Positions 1 to 10,096 are shown, counted from the stretch's first letter. The stretch is DNA of 64,000 nucleotides from Natronosalvus hydrolyticus (GCA_025517525.1 JAOPJZ010000006.1:160385-224384), one strand, 5' to 3'. Numbers and translations: made by a program. The notes: a model not told the origin generated them from the sequence alone.

Positions 1-637
1 GAAACAGTCGGCTGGAACCTGTATCGATGGGCCACTCAGTGACTGCCAGCTCGAGGTCCTGCCCAGCGCCCGGACAACCATTGCGGGGTTTCGCGAGCGA
101 TACGACGACGGCAAGATTCTCCAACCGATCCCAGACGCCGAAAGCGAAGCCGCAAGCGAGGACGACCAGCCCGCCCCCATCGACTACAGCGAGCGCCCGT
201 ACGCCGAGTATTTTTCGAGCGACGCCGTAGGATTGGCAGGATTGCGCGGGGAAACGGGTGACCGCTCGTGGGAGCGAACCGACCTCGAGCCGAAATCGAT
301 TGTGCTGGGTATCGAACACGATGGTGATGCCTGCGGATTTCCGCTCTCCTGGGTCGACGAGGCTGGTGGGGTCCTCGAGGGAACCGTCGGCGGTCGCCAG
401 GTGATCGTCGTCACGACAGCGGATGGGATCCACGCCTTCATTGAGCCAGGATTCAGCGTCGAGCGCCAGTCGCCTGGCGACGGTGACGCACTCGTCGGTG
501 ATGGGACGGTCTGGGACCCTGTTACCGGTACCAGCGCCGACGGCCGTTCACTCGAGGCGGTTCCGGCCAAGCGCTTGTTCGCCTTTGCCTGGGTCGACGA
601 TCATGGTGCGGATGCGTTCGTCGACCGAAGAGAATAG
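1..637 (+). CDS. DUF3179 domain protein, 5' end outside window
   Basis: The reading frame is open from base 2 to the stop at 635-637, so the gene begins before the window. The visible 211 residues end in a region rich in short strands, including DGDACGFPLSWV, GTVGGRQVIVV and GTVWDPVTGTSADGRSLEAVPAKRLFAFAWVDDH, which matches my memory of the haloarchaeal DUF3179 family. The W-D-P-x-T-G-x-S segment and the terminal FAFAW-x-D-H are the clearest marks. Function of the family is not established; members are often secreted or lipid-anchored, but the N-terminus that would show this is missing. An ATG at 233 lies inside the conserved frame and is not the true start. Confidence 0.75.
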   Translation, partial: KQSAGTCIDGPLSDCQLEVLPSARTTIAGFRERYDDGKILQPIPDAESEAASEDDQPAPIDYSERPYAEYFSSDAVGLAGLRGETGDRSWERTDLEPKSIVLGIEHDGDACGFPLSWVDEAGGVLEGTVGGRQVIVVTTADGIHAFIEPGFSVERQSPGDGDALVGDGTVWDPVTGTSADGRSLEAVPAKRLFAFAWVDDHGADAFVDRRE

Positions 638-665
638 CGAGAGAGTAGGTCGGTATCGGACCGAA

Positions 666-1073
666 TTACCGTGTTTTGTGGCTCGAGAAACGACGGTGCA
701 CAACAGTGGTACACAGTCCGGAAACGAGAGCGATAGCCAGTGAGATCGTACCGATGATCACCGCTACCGGAAGTGTGTACAGTTGCATCCATGCAACAGC
801 GAGGAACGCCGTCAGTAGTTCACCAGCACTCCACGCCACGAACGCAAAGAAAAGCACGTAGACGACACCCGAGCTGAGGAGATCGGCCAGTCCGGCATTG
901 ATCGTGTCGCTGACGATTCCCTCATCGGAGAGAGCACTAGCACTCACACCACGGCCGATGGCACCGACGAGGGCGAGAGCTGGGGCAATAACCAACCCGA
1001 TAGTGCCCGTAAGGAGACCGATTACTGCACCACAGGCGACTGGCCCACATCGAATCGAACGAACCGACTCCAT
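666..1073 (-). CDS. Small integral membrane protein
   Basis: About 135 residues when started at the ATG giving MESVRSIRCG; an upstream in-frame ATG would add 16 residues unlike a haloarchaeal N-terminus. Three or four hydrophobic segments are visible: about residues 9-35 (rich in Gly, Ala, Ile), 65-90, and 92-125, with a basic tail HRRFSSHKTR. I do not recognise a named family. It is convergent with the DUF3179 gene, with the stops about 30 bases apart. Haloarchaeal genomes hold many such DUF-type small membrane proteins, and nothing in the neighbourhood gives it a job. Confidence 0.55.
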   Translation of the reverse strand: MESVRSIRCGPVACGAVIGLLTGTIGLVIAPALALVGAIGRGVSASALSDEGIVSDTINAGLADLLSSGVVYVLFFAFVAWSAGELLTAFLAVAWMQLYTLPVAVIIGTISLAIALVSGLCTTVVHRRFSSHKTR

Positions 1074-1153
1074 CGGGAAGCGTTTCTCGAAGATTGTCTT
1101 ATAAATTTCTCCAGTGTACACAGTGTTCGCAACTCAGTACCGTCCCAGATCAC

Positions 1154-2518
1154 TCAGCATTCGTCGTCGCTCTCGAGTTTCCCGCCGAGAACTTTCGCCG
1201 CCGTCAAAATGGGGTCCCAGACAGGGCTGAACGGCGGTGCGTACGCGAGATCCAGATTCTCGAGTTCATCGACCGTTAGCCCAGAGTGGACGGCCGTGGC
1301 AACCGTATCGATTCGTTTCGCCCCATCGCGACCGACGAGACTCGCGCCCAGGACGCGTCCGCTCGAGCGGTCGGCGACGAGTGTCACCGTCAACTCGATA
1401 GCGCCGGGATAGTAGTGCGGGCGTGTTGGGGCTTCTATGGTGACCGAAACGGGTTCGAATCCGGCCTCCCGTGCCCGTTCGTCGTCGATAATACCGGTCC
1501 GGGCGGCACCGAGTTCGAAAGCCTTCACGATGGCCGTTCCGGCCGTGCCGCCGGTTTCGGTGGGCGTACCGGCGACGGTCGTCCCGATAGCCCGGCCAGT
1601 ACGGTTCGCCGTCAGTGCGAGGGGGACGTGATCGGGTTCCCCGGTGACCACGTTGGTCGCTTCGGCACAGTCGCCCGCTGCGTAGACGTTTTCGACACTC
1701 GTCCGTCCGTGTTCGTCAGTAGCGATGGCACCGGTCGGCCCGAGTTCGATGCCTGCTTCCTCGGCGATTTCGACGTTCGGTGTGACACCCACACCGACGA
1801 TAACGAGGTCCGTCTCGATAGAATCATCCTCGAGGGCGACGCGTTCGACGGACGCCTCGCCGTCGAATCCCTCCACTGCCGTCTCGAGGTACAGGTTCAC
1901 ACCCTGTTCTCGGAGGTGATCTTCGACGACGTTCGCCGTCGCCTCGCCAAAGGGCTGGAGCGTCCGGGGGAGCATTTCGAACATCGACACCTCGATACCG
2001 CGTTCGGTGAGCGCTTCGGCCATCTCGACGCCGACGTAGCCACCGCCGACGATGGCCGCCGTTTGCGGTGCCTGCTCATCGATGTAGGTGTCGACTGCCG
2101 CCGCCGCGTCCATGCTGTGTAAGGTGAACACGCCCTCGAGGTCGAAACCGTCGAACGGTGGCTCGATGGCTCGAGCGCCGGTTCCGACCAGCAATGCACC
2201 GTAGGGTTGTTCGAACCGCTCACCGTCGGCCGTCTCCACCGTGACGGTCTGGGTGTCAGGATCGATTGCGACGACCTCGTGATTGGTTCGGAGGTCGACG
2301 TCCCGCTTGTCCCGGAACTGGTCGGGCGTGACTGCGACCAGATCCTCGAGTTGGTCGACGGTTCCCTTGATGTAGTACGGCATCCCACAGGCGGCATACG
2401 ATACCCAGTCCCCTTTCTCGAAGACGACGACCTCGAGTTCCGGATCCTCGCGTTTGGCCTTGCTCGCAGCGCTCATTCCTGCAGCGTCTCCGCCGACGAT
2501 GACGAACGGGTCCTCCAT
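1154..2518 (-). CDS. FAD-dependent pyridine nucleotide-disulfide oxidoreductase (CoA-disulfide reductase / NADH oxidase type)
   Basis: A 454-residue flavoprotein with the start at MEDPFVIVGGDAAG; the longer open frame adds 24 unlikely residues. Visible motifs are the N-terminal FAD site VGGDAAGMSAASKA (about 7-20), a single redox-active cysteine in SYAACGMPYY (C44), the NAD(P)H site IVGGGYVGVEMAE (about 155-170), the second FAD motif VYAAGDCAE, and the C-terminal dimerisation domain. The single cysteine in SYAACG is typical of CoA-disulfide reductases, NADH oxidases and NADH peroxidases, which use NAD(P)H to reduce a CoA or persulfide disulfide, or oxygen. The exact substrate cannot be told from sequence. 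It stands alone with an AT-rich promoter region upstream. Confidence 0.88.
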   Translation of the reverse strand: MEDPFVIVGGDAAGMSAASKAKREDPELEVVVFEKGDWVSYAACGMPYYIKGTVDQLEDLVAVTPDQFRDKRDVDLRTNHEVVAIDPDTQTVTVETADGERFEQPYGALLVGTGARAIEPPFDGFDLEGVFTLHSMDAAAAVDTYIDEQAPQTAAIVGGGYVGVEMAEALTERGIEVSMFEMLPRTLQPFGEATANVVEDHLREQGVNLYLETAVEGFDGEASVERVALEDDSIETDLVIVGVGVTPNVEIAEEAGIELGPTGAIATDEHGRTSVENVYAAGDCAEATNVVTGEPDHVPLALTANRTGRAIGTTVAGTPTETGGTAGTAIVKAFELGAARTGIIDDERAREAGFEPVSVTIEAPTRPHYYPGAIELTVTLVADRSSGRVLGASLVGRDGAKRIDTVATAVHSGLTVDELENLDLAYAPPFSPVWDPILTAAKVLGGKLESDDEC

Positions 2519-3332
2519 ACGAATAGGTACACCCCCCACGGTGTAAAGTATTTCGAACAATCTACAATATTGGTCATGATGTGTTTTCACATACCCGACA
2601 GGTCCGGTCGGTTGAAACCGGTGTCACGTGTGAACTGGGATCAGATCGGCTTGATGTGGCAATCACTTTAATATTGATTTTGTATTAATTTACTAATATA
2701 TTAATAGTGGGACTTATGCAACGCTGAACAGCTATCCTCAACGGAAACTCGACAACGCCGTTCTTTTGTCGGTCAGACCTTCGAGACGGCAGTTGCGGGT
2801 CGGTTGGTGACTCGAGGCTCTCATGCACAATTTATCACGTCGGAAAGGTCAGTTCATGCGAACTGTTGTAACCGTGTACCGGTCAGCGACGGAGCCGGCT
2901 GGTCGCTGTTCGCTACGAGATATAGTAGCTAGTGAAACGAGTTACACACCTAACGCGACGCCCGCTTACGATAGGATGTGTAACGACTTTCACTGGCTAC
3001 TATAACAACGAAACCTATCACTGGTTACTGCGATGCACGGTCCGCTTTTCATCAGTGATGTTCGTGCGGGCACTCCGTCCGAATAGGTGACGGAACGAGT
3101 CGTGCATTATAAACCCAAAATCATTATAAACAGCCACCGCTTAGCCAGTATTGGATAGATGAGTGTAAGACGCACACTACTATATGCGGTTACGGTGATC
3201 TTCGAATGAGGGAAAGGCAAACGACGCTTTCAAATCCGGCACACGATCGAACTGGATCTGAGACGAAGTCTCACGTCTCGACGTCGTGTCGCCAAGCGCT
3301 CGGGCGAGTGAGCGGTTTACCCGTCCCCCGAG
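2519..3332. other. Intergenic region, 814 bp, with one long palindromic repeat
   Basis: No convincing gene is visible here. The first 200 bases next to the flavoprotein start are AT-rich, with TATA-like tracts near 2660-2705. A long imperfect palindrome lies at 2921-3004 and is listed separately. The short open frame from 2823 runs through that palindrome and is not coding. The remaining bases up to the permease start show no recognised motif. Confidence 0.6.
2921..3004. repeat. 84-bp imperfect palindrome (MITE-like or haloarchaeal repeat)
   Basis: The left arm begins TATAGTAGCTAGTGAAA and the right arm ends TTTCACTGGCTACTATA; these pair with one mismatch. The pairing continues inward with GAGTTACACACC against GGATGTGTAAC, giving about 29 bp of imperfect stem around a GC-rich centre. 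Such a structure fits a non-autonomous mobile element with terminal inverted repeats, or a structured RNA or terminator. No target-site duplication is obvious. Only one copy occurs in this window. Confidence 0.7.
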
Positions 3333-5669
3333 GTGAGTGCTGAAATGGCGCCGGAACTCCAACGAGATCTCGGGCTGTTCGCCACGACGGCGATCGCCAT
3401 CGGCGCGATGGTGGGGAGTGGTATCTTTATCCTCCCGGGGATCGCGTACGCATCGGCAGGTTCTGCCGTCGTGTTGGCGTACCTTATTGCGGGACTGCTG
3501 GTGATACCGGCAGCGCTCTCTGCCTCTGAAATGGCGACAGCAATGCCAGAAGACGGCGGTTCCTATGTGTACGTCGAACGTGGCATGGGCCCGCTCATGG
3601 GAACCATTGCAGGGATCGGTAACTGGTTTATGCTGTCGTTCAAAGGCGCGCTGGCGCTGATCGGTGGCGTCCCCTATTTGGTGTACGTTGCTCCCGACCT
3701 CGCCAGCTACATTCTACCGATCGCACTCGGGTTAGCGTTATTTTTCACGCTGTTAAACGTCGTGAGCACCAAATCCACGGGAAGCCTGCAGTTTGCCATC
3801 GTCGGGGTCATGATCCTGGCGATGGGGTATTTCATCGTCAGTGGCCTTCCCGACGTGAGTGGGAGCCAGACCAGTGGATCGTTCGACCTCGCATCTGAAG
3901 GAATCCTCGCGGCGACGGGACTCGTGTTCGTCTCCTATGCGGGCGTGATCAAGGTTTCCGCCGTCGCCGAGGAGGTCAAAGATCCGGGAAAAACGATTCC
4001 TCGAGCGATGATCGGTTCACTGCTGTTTACGACGGCGCTGTACGTGCTGGTCGTCTACGTAGCCATCGGCGTGGCACCGGATCTGTCCACCGGCGGGGGA
4101 TTCGTCCCCGCAGCGGGGGAAGAAGTCGCATCGATCGCGTACGCTGCAGACGCCGTTCTCGGTAGCGTCGGTTCGTTCATCATCGTGCTGGCAGCCTTAC
4201 TCGCGCTAGCTTCGACGGCCAATGCCGGTTTGCTCTCTGCTTCGCGATTCCCGTTCGCGATGGCTCGAGACGACCTGGTCCCGGATGCGTTCGAGAAGCT
4301 TCACGACCGATTCAAGACGCCTGCCCTTGCCGTCGCGATTACCGGTGGCATGATGATGTTCATGATCGCCACCCTTCCGATCGAACAGGTTGCGAAGTTC
4401 GGCAGTGCGTTCCAGATCCTGGTATTTATCCTGGTCAACCTCGCGCTGGTCGGGTTTCGCGAGGGCGCAATCGACGACTACAATCCCGAGTTCGTTGCCC
4501 CGTTGTACCCCTGGATGCAACTCGTCGGCATGGGGGGCGGCCTCCTCGTGCTCACGCAGATGGGGACGGTTCCGTTCGCCGGAGCGGTCGCAATCACGAT
4601 CATATCCATCGCCTGGTACGTCGGCTACGCTCGCCCTCGAACCGACCGAGAAGGGGCAGCCAGAACCGGCGCCCGACAGAACGTCAGTCAGCGAGCAGTC
4701 GACCGAACGCGTGAACTGTTCGAGGCCGAACGCGAGTACGACGTCCTGGTAGCCATCACCGAGTCGACCTCTCCAGACGCGAGGCGGGACATGCTGCGAA
4801 TGGCGACCGATATGGGCCGACTCCGATCGACGACTGTCTCTGTCGTCGAATTCGTCGATATACCCCATCAACTGTTCGCCGGTGACCACGCCCGCATCAG
4901 CACCGACGAGATTCCGGATTGGATGCCCACCTCGAGCAAGGATTCCCCGTCCTGGTTCCCGGACGAGTACGATATTAACCGCCCCGTCCGCCCGTCCGGT
5001 GGCGTAGGGGCCGACACTGGACACCCATCGCCAGCTACCCGCATCGAGTATCGAGAAGTCGATAGCGAAGATCACAAACACGCTATCGTCGACCTGGCAA
5101 CCTACGGTGACTATGATCTGATTATCGCCGAACGCAATCAGGCCGATTTCCACCACCGACTGTTCGGCAGCGATACGGACTGGCTCATCGAAAACACCCC
5201 CTGTGACGTGATGCTGGTCGAAGACAACGAGTTCGACGGTGCGGAAGAAATCGCCGTCGTTGCCAATCGCGGTCCGTTCGATCCACTGAAACTGCTGTTT
5301 GCAGATGCCGTTGCCGAGGAGACCGGTGCCCAGCTAAACCTCCTGCAGGCGATACCTGTAGATGCCCCCGATAGTCAGCGGGAAACGGTCGAACGCTACC
5401 ACGAGGAACTTATCTCGATTCTGACCGTGCCCACACGCTCGACAGTTATCGAGACCGACGACGAAACGGCCGGCCTCGCACGCTTCGTCGGCGACGCCGA
5501 CTTGCTCGTGACCGGGATCGACCGGACGGGCCTGACTGCTCGAGTGCTTGGCCGACCCGGTAATCGGTTGATCGACTCTGTCGACACAACTGCAGTGATG
5601 GTCCAGACCTACGACGGACGACGACAGAGTTTGCTACAGCGATTAGTGATGGATCATCTGTTTGGCTGA
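3333..5669 (+). CDS. APC-family amino-acid permease with C-terminal universal stress protein domains
   Basis: A 778-residue fusion. The first ~440 residues are an APC transporter, with the hallmark GAMVGSGIFILPG (about residues 24-36) and roughly 12 hydrophobic helices, ending near VPFAGAVAITIISIAWYVGYARP. A soluble region of about 330 residues follows. It contains two Usp-like units, each ending in a TDWLIENTPCDVMLVEDN or GNRLIDSVDTTAVMVQTY type segment. Haloarchaea commonly fuse cationic amino-acid transporters to Usp domains, thought to sense nucleotide or energy state. The start could be the ATG at 3333 or the one giving MAPELQRDLG four codons later. It is a single gene with about 120 bases before the next, convergent gene. 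Confidence 0.9.
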   Translation: MSAEMAPELQRDLGLFATTAIAIGAMVGSGIFILPGIAYASAGSAVVLAYLIAGLLVIPAALSASEMATAMPEDGGSYVYVERGMGPLMGTIAGIGNWFMLSFKGALALIGGVPYLVYVAPDLASYILPIALGLALFFTLLNVVSTKSTGSLQFAIVGVMILAMGYFIVSGLPDVSGSQTSGSFDLASEGILAATGLVFVSYAGVIKVSAVAEEVKDPGKTIPRAMIGSLLFTTALYVLVVYVAIGVAPDLSTGGGFVPAAGEEVASIAYAADAVLGSVGSFIIVLAALLALASTANAGLLSASRFPFAMARDDLVPDAFEKLHDRFKTPALAVAITGGMMMFMIATLPIEQVAKFGSAFQILVFILVNLALVGFREGAIDDYNPEFVAPLYPWMQLVGMGGGLLVLTQMGTVPFAGAVAITIISIAWYVGYARPRTDREGAARTGARQNVSQRAVDRTRELFEAEREYDVLVAITESTSPDARRDMLRMATDMGRLRSTTVSVVEFVDIPHQLFAGDHARISTDEIPDWMPTSSKDSPSWFPDEYDINRPVRPSGGVGADTGHPSPATRIEYREVDSEDHKHAIVDLATYGDYDLIIAERNQADFHHRLFGSDTDWLIENTPCDVMLVEDNEFDGAEEIAVVANRGPFDPLKLLFADAVAEETGAQLNLLQAIPVDAPDSQRETVERYHEELISILTVPTRSTVIETDDETAGLARFVGDADLLVTGIDRTGLTARVLGRPGNRLIDSVDTTAVMVQTYDGRRQSLLQRLVMDHLFG

Positions 5670-5792
5670 TCGTTTTCCAATTTTTGCAGTCCGTACTCTC
5701 ATACTACCGGACAAAGAGAATTCGCCGGATGATAGCGGCGAATCATCAAAATATCTGACAGTATCAGCTCGCACGAGCAACGTTAGCCTCGA

Positions 5793-6407
5793 CTACCTCG
5801 CAGAATCCTCGAGGTACCGTGCTGGAACGTACGGATACACGCTCGAGGGAAGGTACCCGACGACCACGGGTGCCAGGTCAGCGAGAACACGTCGAAGCGC
5901 GGTGTAGATACCGGCGATGACGACTGCCCCAATGACGACCCACTGGAGTGTTCCCTCGAGGGCGTATACCAGGGGCACAGCGAGAGTCACCGAGAGCACC
6001 AGATCGGCAGGTGAGCCGTCGTAACTGACCAACTTTCGCGGGGCAACCCAGGTGCCGTGATAATGGCTGTACACCGCCTTATTCGAGTTTCCTTCCCAGG
6101 GTCGTAACTCGAGGCCGCTGCCGAAGATGTCAGTAACGCTGTGGAGGGCAGCCGCCACCAGGAACACGGCAATGGCGACAGTACCCGTCGCCGGCATGAG
6201 GAGCGCAACACCAGTTGTGACGACCGCAAAAACACTGTAGTAGACGGGATAGTGGAGGGTTTTCCGGTGCCCAGCGTACATATCTAGGTCGGGGAAAATG
6301 CCACCGAGTAACCCTGCGACGAACGCTATCGGAGCGTATTCCGGCGCCACCGCTAGTAACGGTAAAGCAAGTGCCATCCCGGCGAGGGCGTGGGTCGGAA
6401 GCATCAT
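5793..6407 (-). CDS. Membrane-bound metal-dependent hydrolase (YdjM / DUF457 type)
   Basis: About 204 residues from MMLPTHALAGMALA; the 22 residues before this in the open frame do not look coding. Family marks are the N-terminal LPTHALAG histidine, GGIFPDLD followed by HRKTLHYP, and a later HSVTDIFGSG, placed between hydrophobic helices. These His and Asp residues are the presumed metal ligands of the YdjM/DUF457 family of inner-membrane hydrolases. The biochemical role of this family is poorly defined. It shares its strand with the downstream DUF2238-like membrane gene but is about 160 bases away. Confidence 0.8.
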   Translation of the reverse strand: MMLPTHALAGMALALPLLAVAPEYAPIAFVAGLLGGIFPDLDMYAGHRKTLHYPVYYSVFAVVTTGVALLMPATGTVAIAVFLVAAALHSVTDIFGSGLELRPWEGNSNKAVYSHYHGTWVAPRKLVSYDGSPADLVLSVTLAVPLVYALEGTLQWVVIGAVVIAGIYTALRRVLADLAPVVVGYLPSSVYPYVPARYLEDSAR

Positions 6408-6565
6408 CGTGTCCTTTCTAATGGGACAAAAGAACTTCAACGTATCGGCGTGTTTGACGCTGTCTGACAGCATCCACCAGTTGCCTGATAGGGTCCGTTT
6501 TCGGCTAATCGGTCAGCGACAACCCCAATTCGTCGTTGACCGGGAAGAAACCAAAACGAACCCCA

Positions 6566-7870
6566 TCACTGATCCATCTTTCCAGTACCAAACCGATTCT
6601 CGAGTTGTGCTGCAAGACTGGCAGCAATCGTCGTGAGATACACCGTCCCCCACGTGGCGACGATGATCGCCCCGAGTGTATTAAACAGCATGTCCAGCAT
6701 CGTATCGTCGATGCCGTGTTGGGCCAGGACGGGTTCCATGTCGAGCATGAGCGCCCCCTGATCGATCATAAACTCGAGAATCTCCCAGATGACACCCATG
6801 GCGAGGACGAACACAACCGTAAACGCAAACAGCGCCCAACGCGGGAGATGTATCGCCGGATCGTGAATGTGTATCGCTCTCAGCGTGGCATACCCAGCAG
6901 CACCAACGACAGTCGCCGAGAGGGTGTGGGTAAGGTGGTCCCACGGGCCGAAGGCGTCGTATAGCCCTGCCGTTCCGATGGCGTGTAAGAAGACAGCACT
7001 CGTGACCCAGAGCGCAAGTCCAGGGTCAACGGCTAGCTTTAAATCCCGCTTCATAGCTGCAGGAATGAACGTAATTGCAAGTGCAATCACAGCGTTAGTG
7101 ACGATTGGAAGCTCCAGCGTCCACACACCGTACCCGAGGACGACGACGAGAAAAGCTTGCATGAGACGCACCAGCTGTAGCTGACGAACTGGCGAAATTC
7201 CGAGACGATTACTGAGGAGAATCCCTTTCACATCAGGTGGATTTTCCGGTGATATCGTGGGAACTGACATCCGTGGATGTGGATTACTGGTGACGTATCT
7301 GAAATATCCATAAAAAATAGTGCCACCCAACAGCCCAGCGATAGTTGCATACATAAATTCGATCATTACCGCCCCATTGATTGCGTCTTGACTCCGCCCA
7401 TCAAGAAGGAACGTCGTCTCGAACAGGATATCTGCAGACCACCGAAGGAGGTTCAACAACCCTGCCATAGCAAGCGTAAACAACACTGTGAGCAACACCG
7501 CGAACCACGGAATCAGGCGCAGTGAAGTAAACCGGTGGAGTTCCACTGCGATTAGTAACCCGAGCGTCGCGAGGACGAGGTTAGGGACGATTGCCGTGAT
7601 AAGTGGCTGTGGAGCGAACGTCTCCCACAGTACTGGGAGACAGATCAATCCGATAAAATACCAGGGCGGTACGATAGTTGGATCTCGAAACACAGCTGCA
7701 GGCGCGAGAATAATCACAATCGCAACGGCGCTGAACAGTATCGATTCGTACCGCCCAAAGTGAACCCCGCCCAGAAGATTAACAGCTAGCACGCCGACGA
7801 GAAGCCACGAAACTGCCGTATTTTTTGCACTCGTCAGGAACAGTCCTGCCAGCTGATCACGCTCACTCAT
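6566..7870 (-). CDS. Polytopic membrane protein with YjdF/DUF2238-like C-terminal half
   Basis: About 434 residues from the ATG giving MSERDQLAGLF; two codons further upstream is a TTG alternative. The protein is almost wholly hydrophobic, with ten or more predicted helices. The C-terminal half carries FGPWDHLTHTLSATVVGAAGYATL and VIWEILEFMID, the signature of the DUF2238/YjdF family. Function is unknown. The last residues ENRFGTGKMDQ form a short polar tail. It is divergent from the ABC1 kinase gene, with a 331-base intergenic region. Confidence 0.75.
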   Translation of the reverse strand: MSERDQLAGLFLTSAKNTAVSWLLVGVLAVNLLGGVHFGRYESILFSAVAIVIILAPAAVFRDPTIVPPWYFIGLICLPVLWETFAPQPLITAIVPNLVLATLGLLIAVELHRFTSLRLIPWFAVLLTVLFTLAMAGLLNLLRWSADILFETTFLLDGRSQDAINGAVMIEFMYATIAGLLGGTIFYGYFRYVTSNPHPRMSVPTISPENPPDVKGILLSNRLGISPVRQLQLVRLMQAFLVVVLGYGVWTLELPIVTNAVIALAITFIPAAMKRDLKLAVDPGLALWVTSAVFLHAIGTAGLYDAFGPWDHLTHTLSATVVGAAGYATLRAIHIHDPAIHLPRWALFAFTVVFVLAMGVIWEILEFMIDQGALMLDMEPVLAQHGIDDTMLDMLFNTLGAIIVATWGTVYLTTIAASLAAQLENRFGTGKMDQ

Positions 7871-8154
7871 GGCCAATCCAGTTGTGAATCATCTCGAAGG
7901 CACACACCTGTTATTCCATCCACTTATACAAATACGATGTTCTCGGAGTCGCTCATACCGTTTACTGTCGTCTCTTACCGGTGATTACCGACCGGGTATG
8001 GGCACTCACCGGTAAAAAGGTAGCAGACCGTATCAGTACCCCGTCACGCGTTGACGTGCGAGCCGAACCTAACGAATGCTATTGGTTCGACTCATGCGTT
8101 CAAACGTGACTAACCACTCAGAACCACTGATAATTTGTAGTTGGTGAGCAAACA

Positions 8155-8190
8155 TACTTTATGGATAGGGGACTGCACGTCAGCTGGAGG
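8155..8190 (+). promoter_or_regulatory. Promoter and ribosome-binding site of the ABC1 kinase gene
   Basis: A TATA-like box TACTTTATG at 8155-8163 lies in the AT-rich part of the 331-base spacer between two divergent genes. A GGAGG ribosome-binding site at 8186-8190 sits 11 bases before the ATG at 8202, supporting that start. The rest of the spacer back to 7871 shows nothing else I can name. Confidence 0.5.
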
Positions 8191-8201
8191 CGTAGTGGTC
8201 A

Positions 8202-9770
8202 ATGAAGGGCTATTTACGTAGATATCTACAGGTCCTCGTCCGGTTTTTTCCCCTCCTCCTGGCATTTGTGCGAGACCGTCGACGCTTCTTGCTGTTTGGG
8301 CCGTCACGACAGGTGTCGACGGCAGTCCATCGCGACCGGGCCGATAGATTGACACAGACAATGCTCGACCTCGGTCCAGCGTTTATCAAAGTCGGCCAGG
8401 TGCTTTCGACCCGACCAGATCTCATCCCCCCGACGTACATCGACGCATTTGCCACCTTACAAAACGAGATTCCCGAAGAGACCGGTGGCGACCCACTTAC
8501 CGTCCTCGAGACGGAGGTGGGCGACCGAATCGACCAGCAGACAGTCGAAACGGTTGCTGGTGGCTCCCTCGCGTTCGTCTACACGGCCGAATACGAGGGT
8601 GAGCAAATCGCATTGAAGGTCAGACGGCCGGGCCTCGTCCCGATAATCAAACGCGATTTGCGGGTAATACGGGGGATCGTCCCACTGATCGCACCGTTCG
8701 CTGACGAACGACAGCGATACTCCCTCGAGAACGTCACAGACGACTTCGAGCAGATAATTCTCGACGAACTTGACTTCCAGCGTGAGGCCGAAATTATGGC
8801 CGAAATCGAGGACAACTTCGCCGATGATGACCGTGTCCACATCCCAGCGACGTATCCAGATCTGTGTTCTCAACGCATCGTCGCGATGGAGTACGTCGAG
8901 GGCGAGAAGATCACGACTGACGACGCACTCGACGCCACCGACCTCGAACCAACCGAACTGGCGACACTGGTCTCGCGAACCTTTCTAAAAATGGGGCTCG
9001 TCGACGGCGTGTTTCACGCCGATCCCCACCCCGGTAACCTGGCAATCGGAGCAGATGGAGCCCTTATTCTGTACGATTTCGGCATGAGCCAACGACTAAG
9101 CGAACAGGAACAGGCAGATATCACGAGCCTGTATCGCTCGCTCGTCCGTCACGATATCGATGGGCTGTTGAACACGCTCATCGCGCTCGAGGCCCTCGAG
9201 CCAACGGTCGACCGCATCGCCGTGCGCCAGGTGCTCGAGTTAGTCATCGAGAATCTCGAGGGCCAATCGACCGTCACGTGGCGAACGATCATCACCGAAC
9301 TGTTTTCGATGTTGCATGACTTCCCGTTTCGTATCCCACCGAACGTCATGTTGCTCATCCGAGTTGGAACCGTCGGTGAAGGTGTGTGCCGATCACTCGA
9401 TCCTGCGTTCGATTTCCTCGCAGTCACCCAGGCTTTTCTCGTCGACCACGGGTTCATCGAAAGCGAACTCGAGGCGCTCTTCACCGACATACAGGACGAC
9501 GTCCGCGCGTCTGCACCCGTCCTCGCGCGTGCACCGGCACGGTTCGATACCGTCTTCGGACAACTCGAACGCGGCGAACTCGTTGTTCGAACGGCCCCCA
9601 CCGAATCACCCAGCGGCGGTGATCCTGCAGTCGGCTACGCTATCGTCGCCAGTGGGTTGCTTATCGCTGGCGCAATCCTCGCATTTCACGAGTATCCCCT
9701 CGAAATTCCATCCATCGTGCTCGCTTTCGTATTTCTCGGTCAATATCTCCGCCAACGTCGAGTAGGGTGA
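8202..9770 (+). CDS. ABC1 (UbiB/AarF-type) atypical protein kinase
   Basis: A 522-residue protein with the ABC1 signatures in order: the KxGQ motif in GPAFIKVGQVLSTRPDLIP (about residues 56-74), the A-rich loop replaced by AGGSLAFVY, the invariant lysine in IALKVRRPG, then HADPHPGNLAIG (catalytic loop) and LYDFGMS (metal-binding DFG). Two C-terminal hydrophobic helices follow (about 468-515), ending in a basic tail. UbiB-family proteins bind ATP and support quinone biosynthesis or lipid homeostasis in bacteria and organelles; in archaea the substrate is unknown. The C-terminal helices suggest membrane anchoring. It stands alone. Confidence 0.92.
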   Translation: MKGYLRRYLQVLVRFFPLLLAFVRDRRRFLLFGPSRQVSTAVHRDRADRLTQTMLDLGPAFIKVGQVLSTRPDLIPPTYIDAFATLQNEIPEETGGDPLTVLETEVGDRIDQQTVETVAGGSLAFVYTAEYEGEQIALKVRRPGLVPIIKRDLRVIRGIVPLIAPFADERQRYSLENVTDDFEQIILDELDFQREAEIMAEIEDNFADDDRVHIPATYPDLCSQRIVAMEYVEGEKITTDDALDATDLEPTELATLVSRTFLKMGLVDGVFHADPHPGNLAIGADGALILYDFGMSQRLSEQEQADITSLYRSLVRHDIDGLLNTLIALEALEPTVDRIAVRQVLELVIENLEGQSTVTWRTIITELFSMLHDFPFRIPPNVMLLIRVGTVGEGVCRSLDPAFDFLAVTQAFLVDHGFIESELEALFTDIQDDVRASAPVLARAPARFDTVFGQLERGELVVRTAPTESPSGGDPAVGYAIVASGLLIAGAILAFHEYPLEIPSIVLAFVFLGQYLRQRRVG

Positions 9771-10096
9771 TCTCGGGTTGGGAGAATATATTGTCGTCTC
9801 ACCCGTCAGCGACTGGCCGAGGTGATCGTTGACCGGTAGACAGGCTCAACAATTCCGCTAACACTGTGATAGGGACCGCTGACTCCGATAGTCTCTCTGG
9901 AAGCAGTGGACGAATCGCGTGTTCGTCGGTATACACAGTCGTCCCAGGAGAAAAATAATCAGCACCAGGGCAAAGAAGGATGGGCCCTGCAGGCTCCGGT
10001 TCGACTGTCAAACGAATCGACCTTTGAGGCGTGAGGCGGTCGAAATCGGCCGTTTCAAAACAGTGGTTCTGACGGGGACTCGCGTGGACATGACCA
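9771..10096. other. Intergenic region with no supported gene
   Basis: This 326-base stretch lies between the ABC1 kinase and the broken integrase. Open frames exist on both strands but none shows a recognisable domain, a ribosome-binding site or haloarchaeal-like composition throughout. I see no tRNA fragment or direct repeat that would mark an attachment site. Confidence 0.4.
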
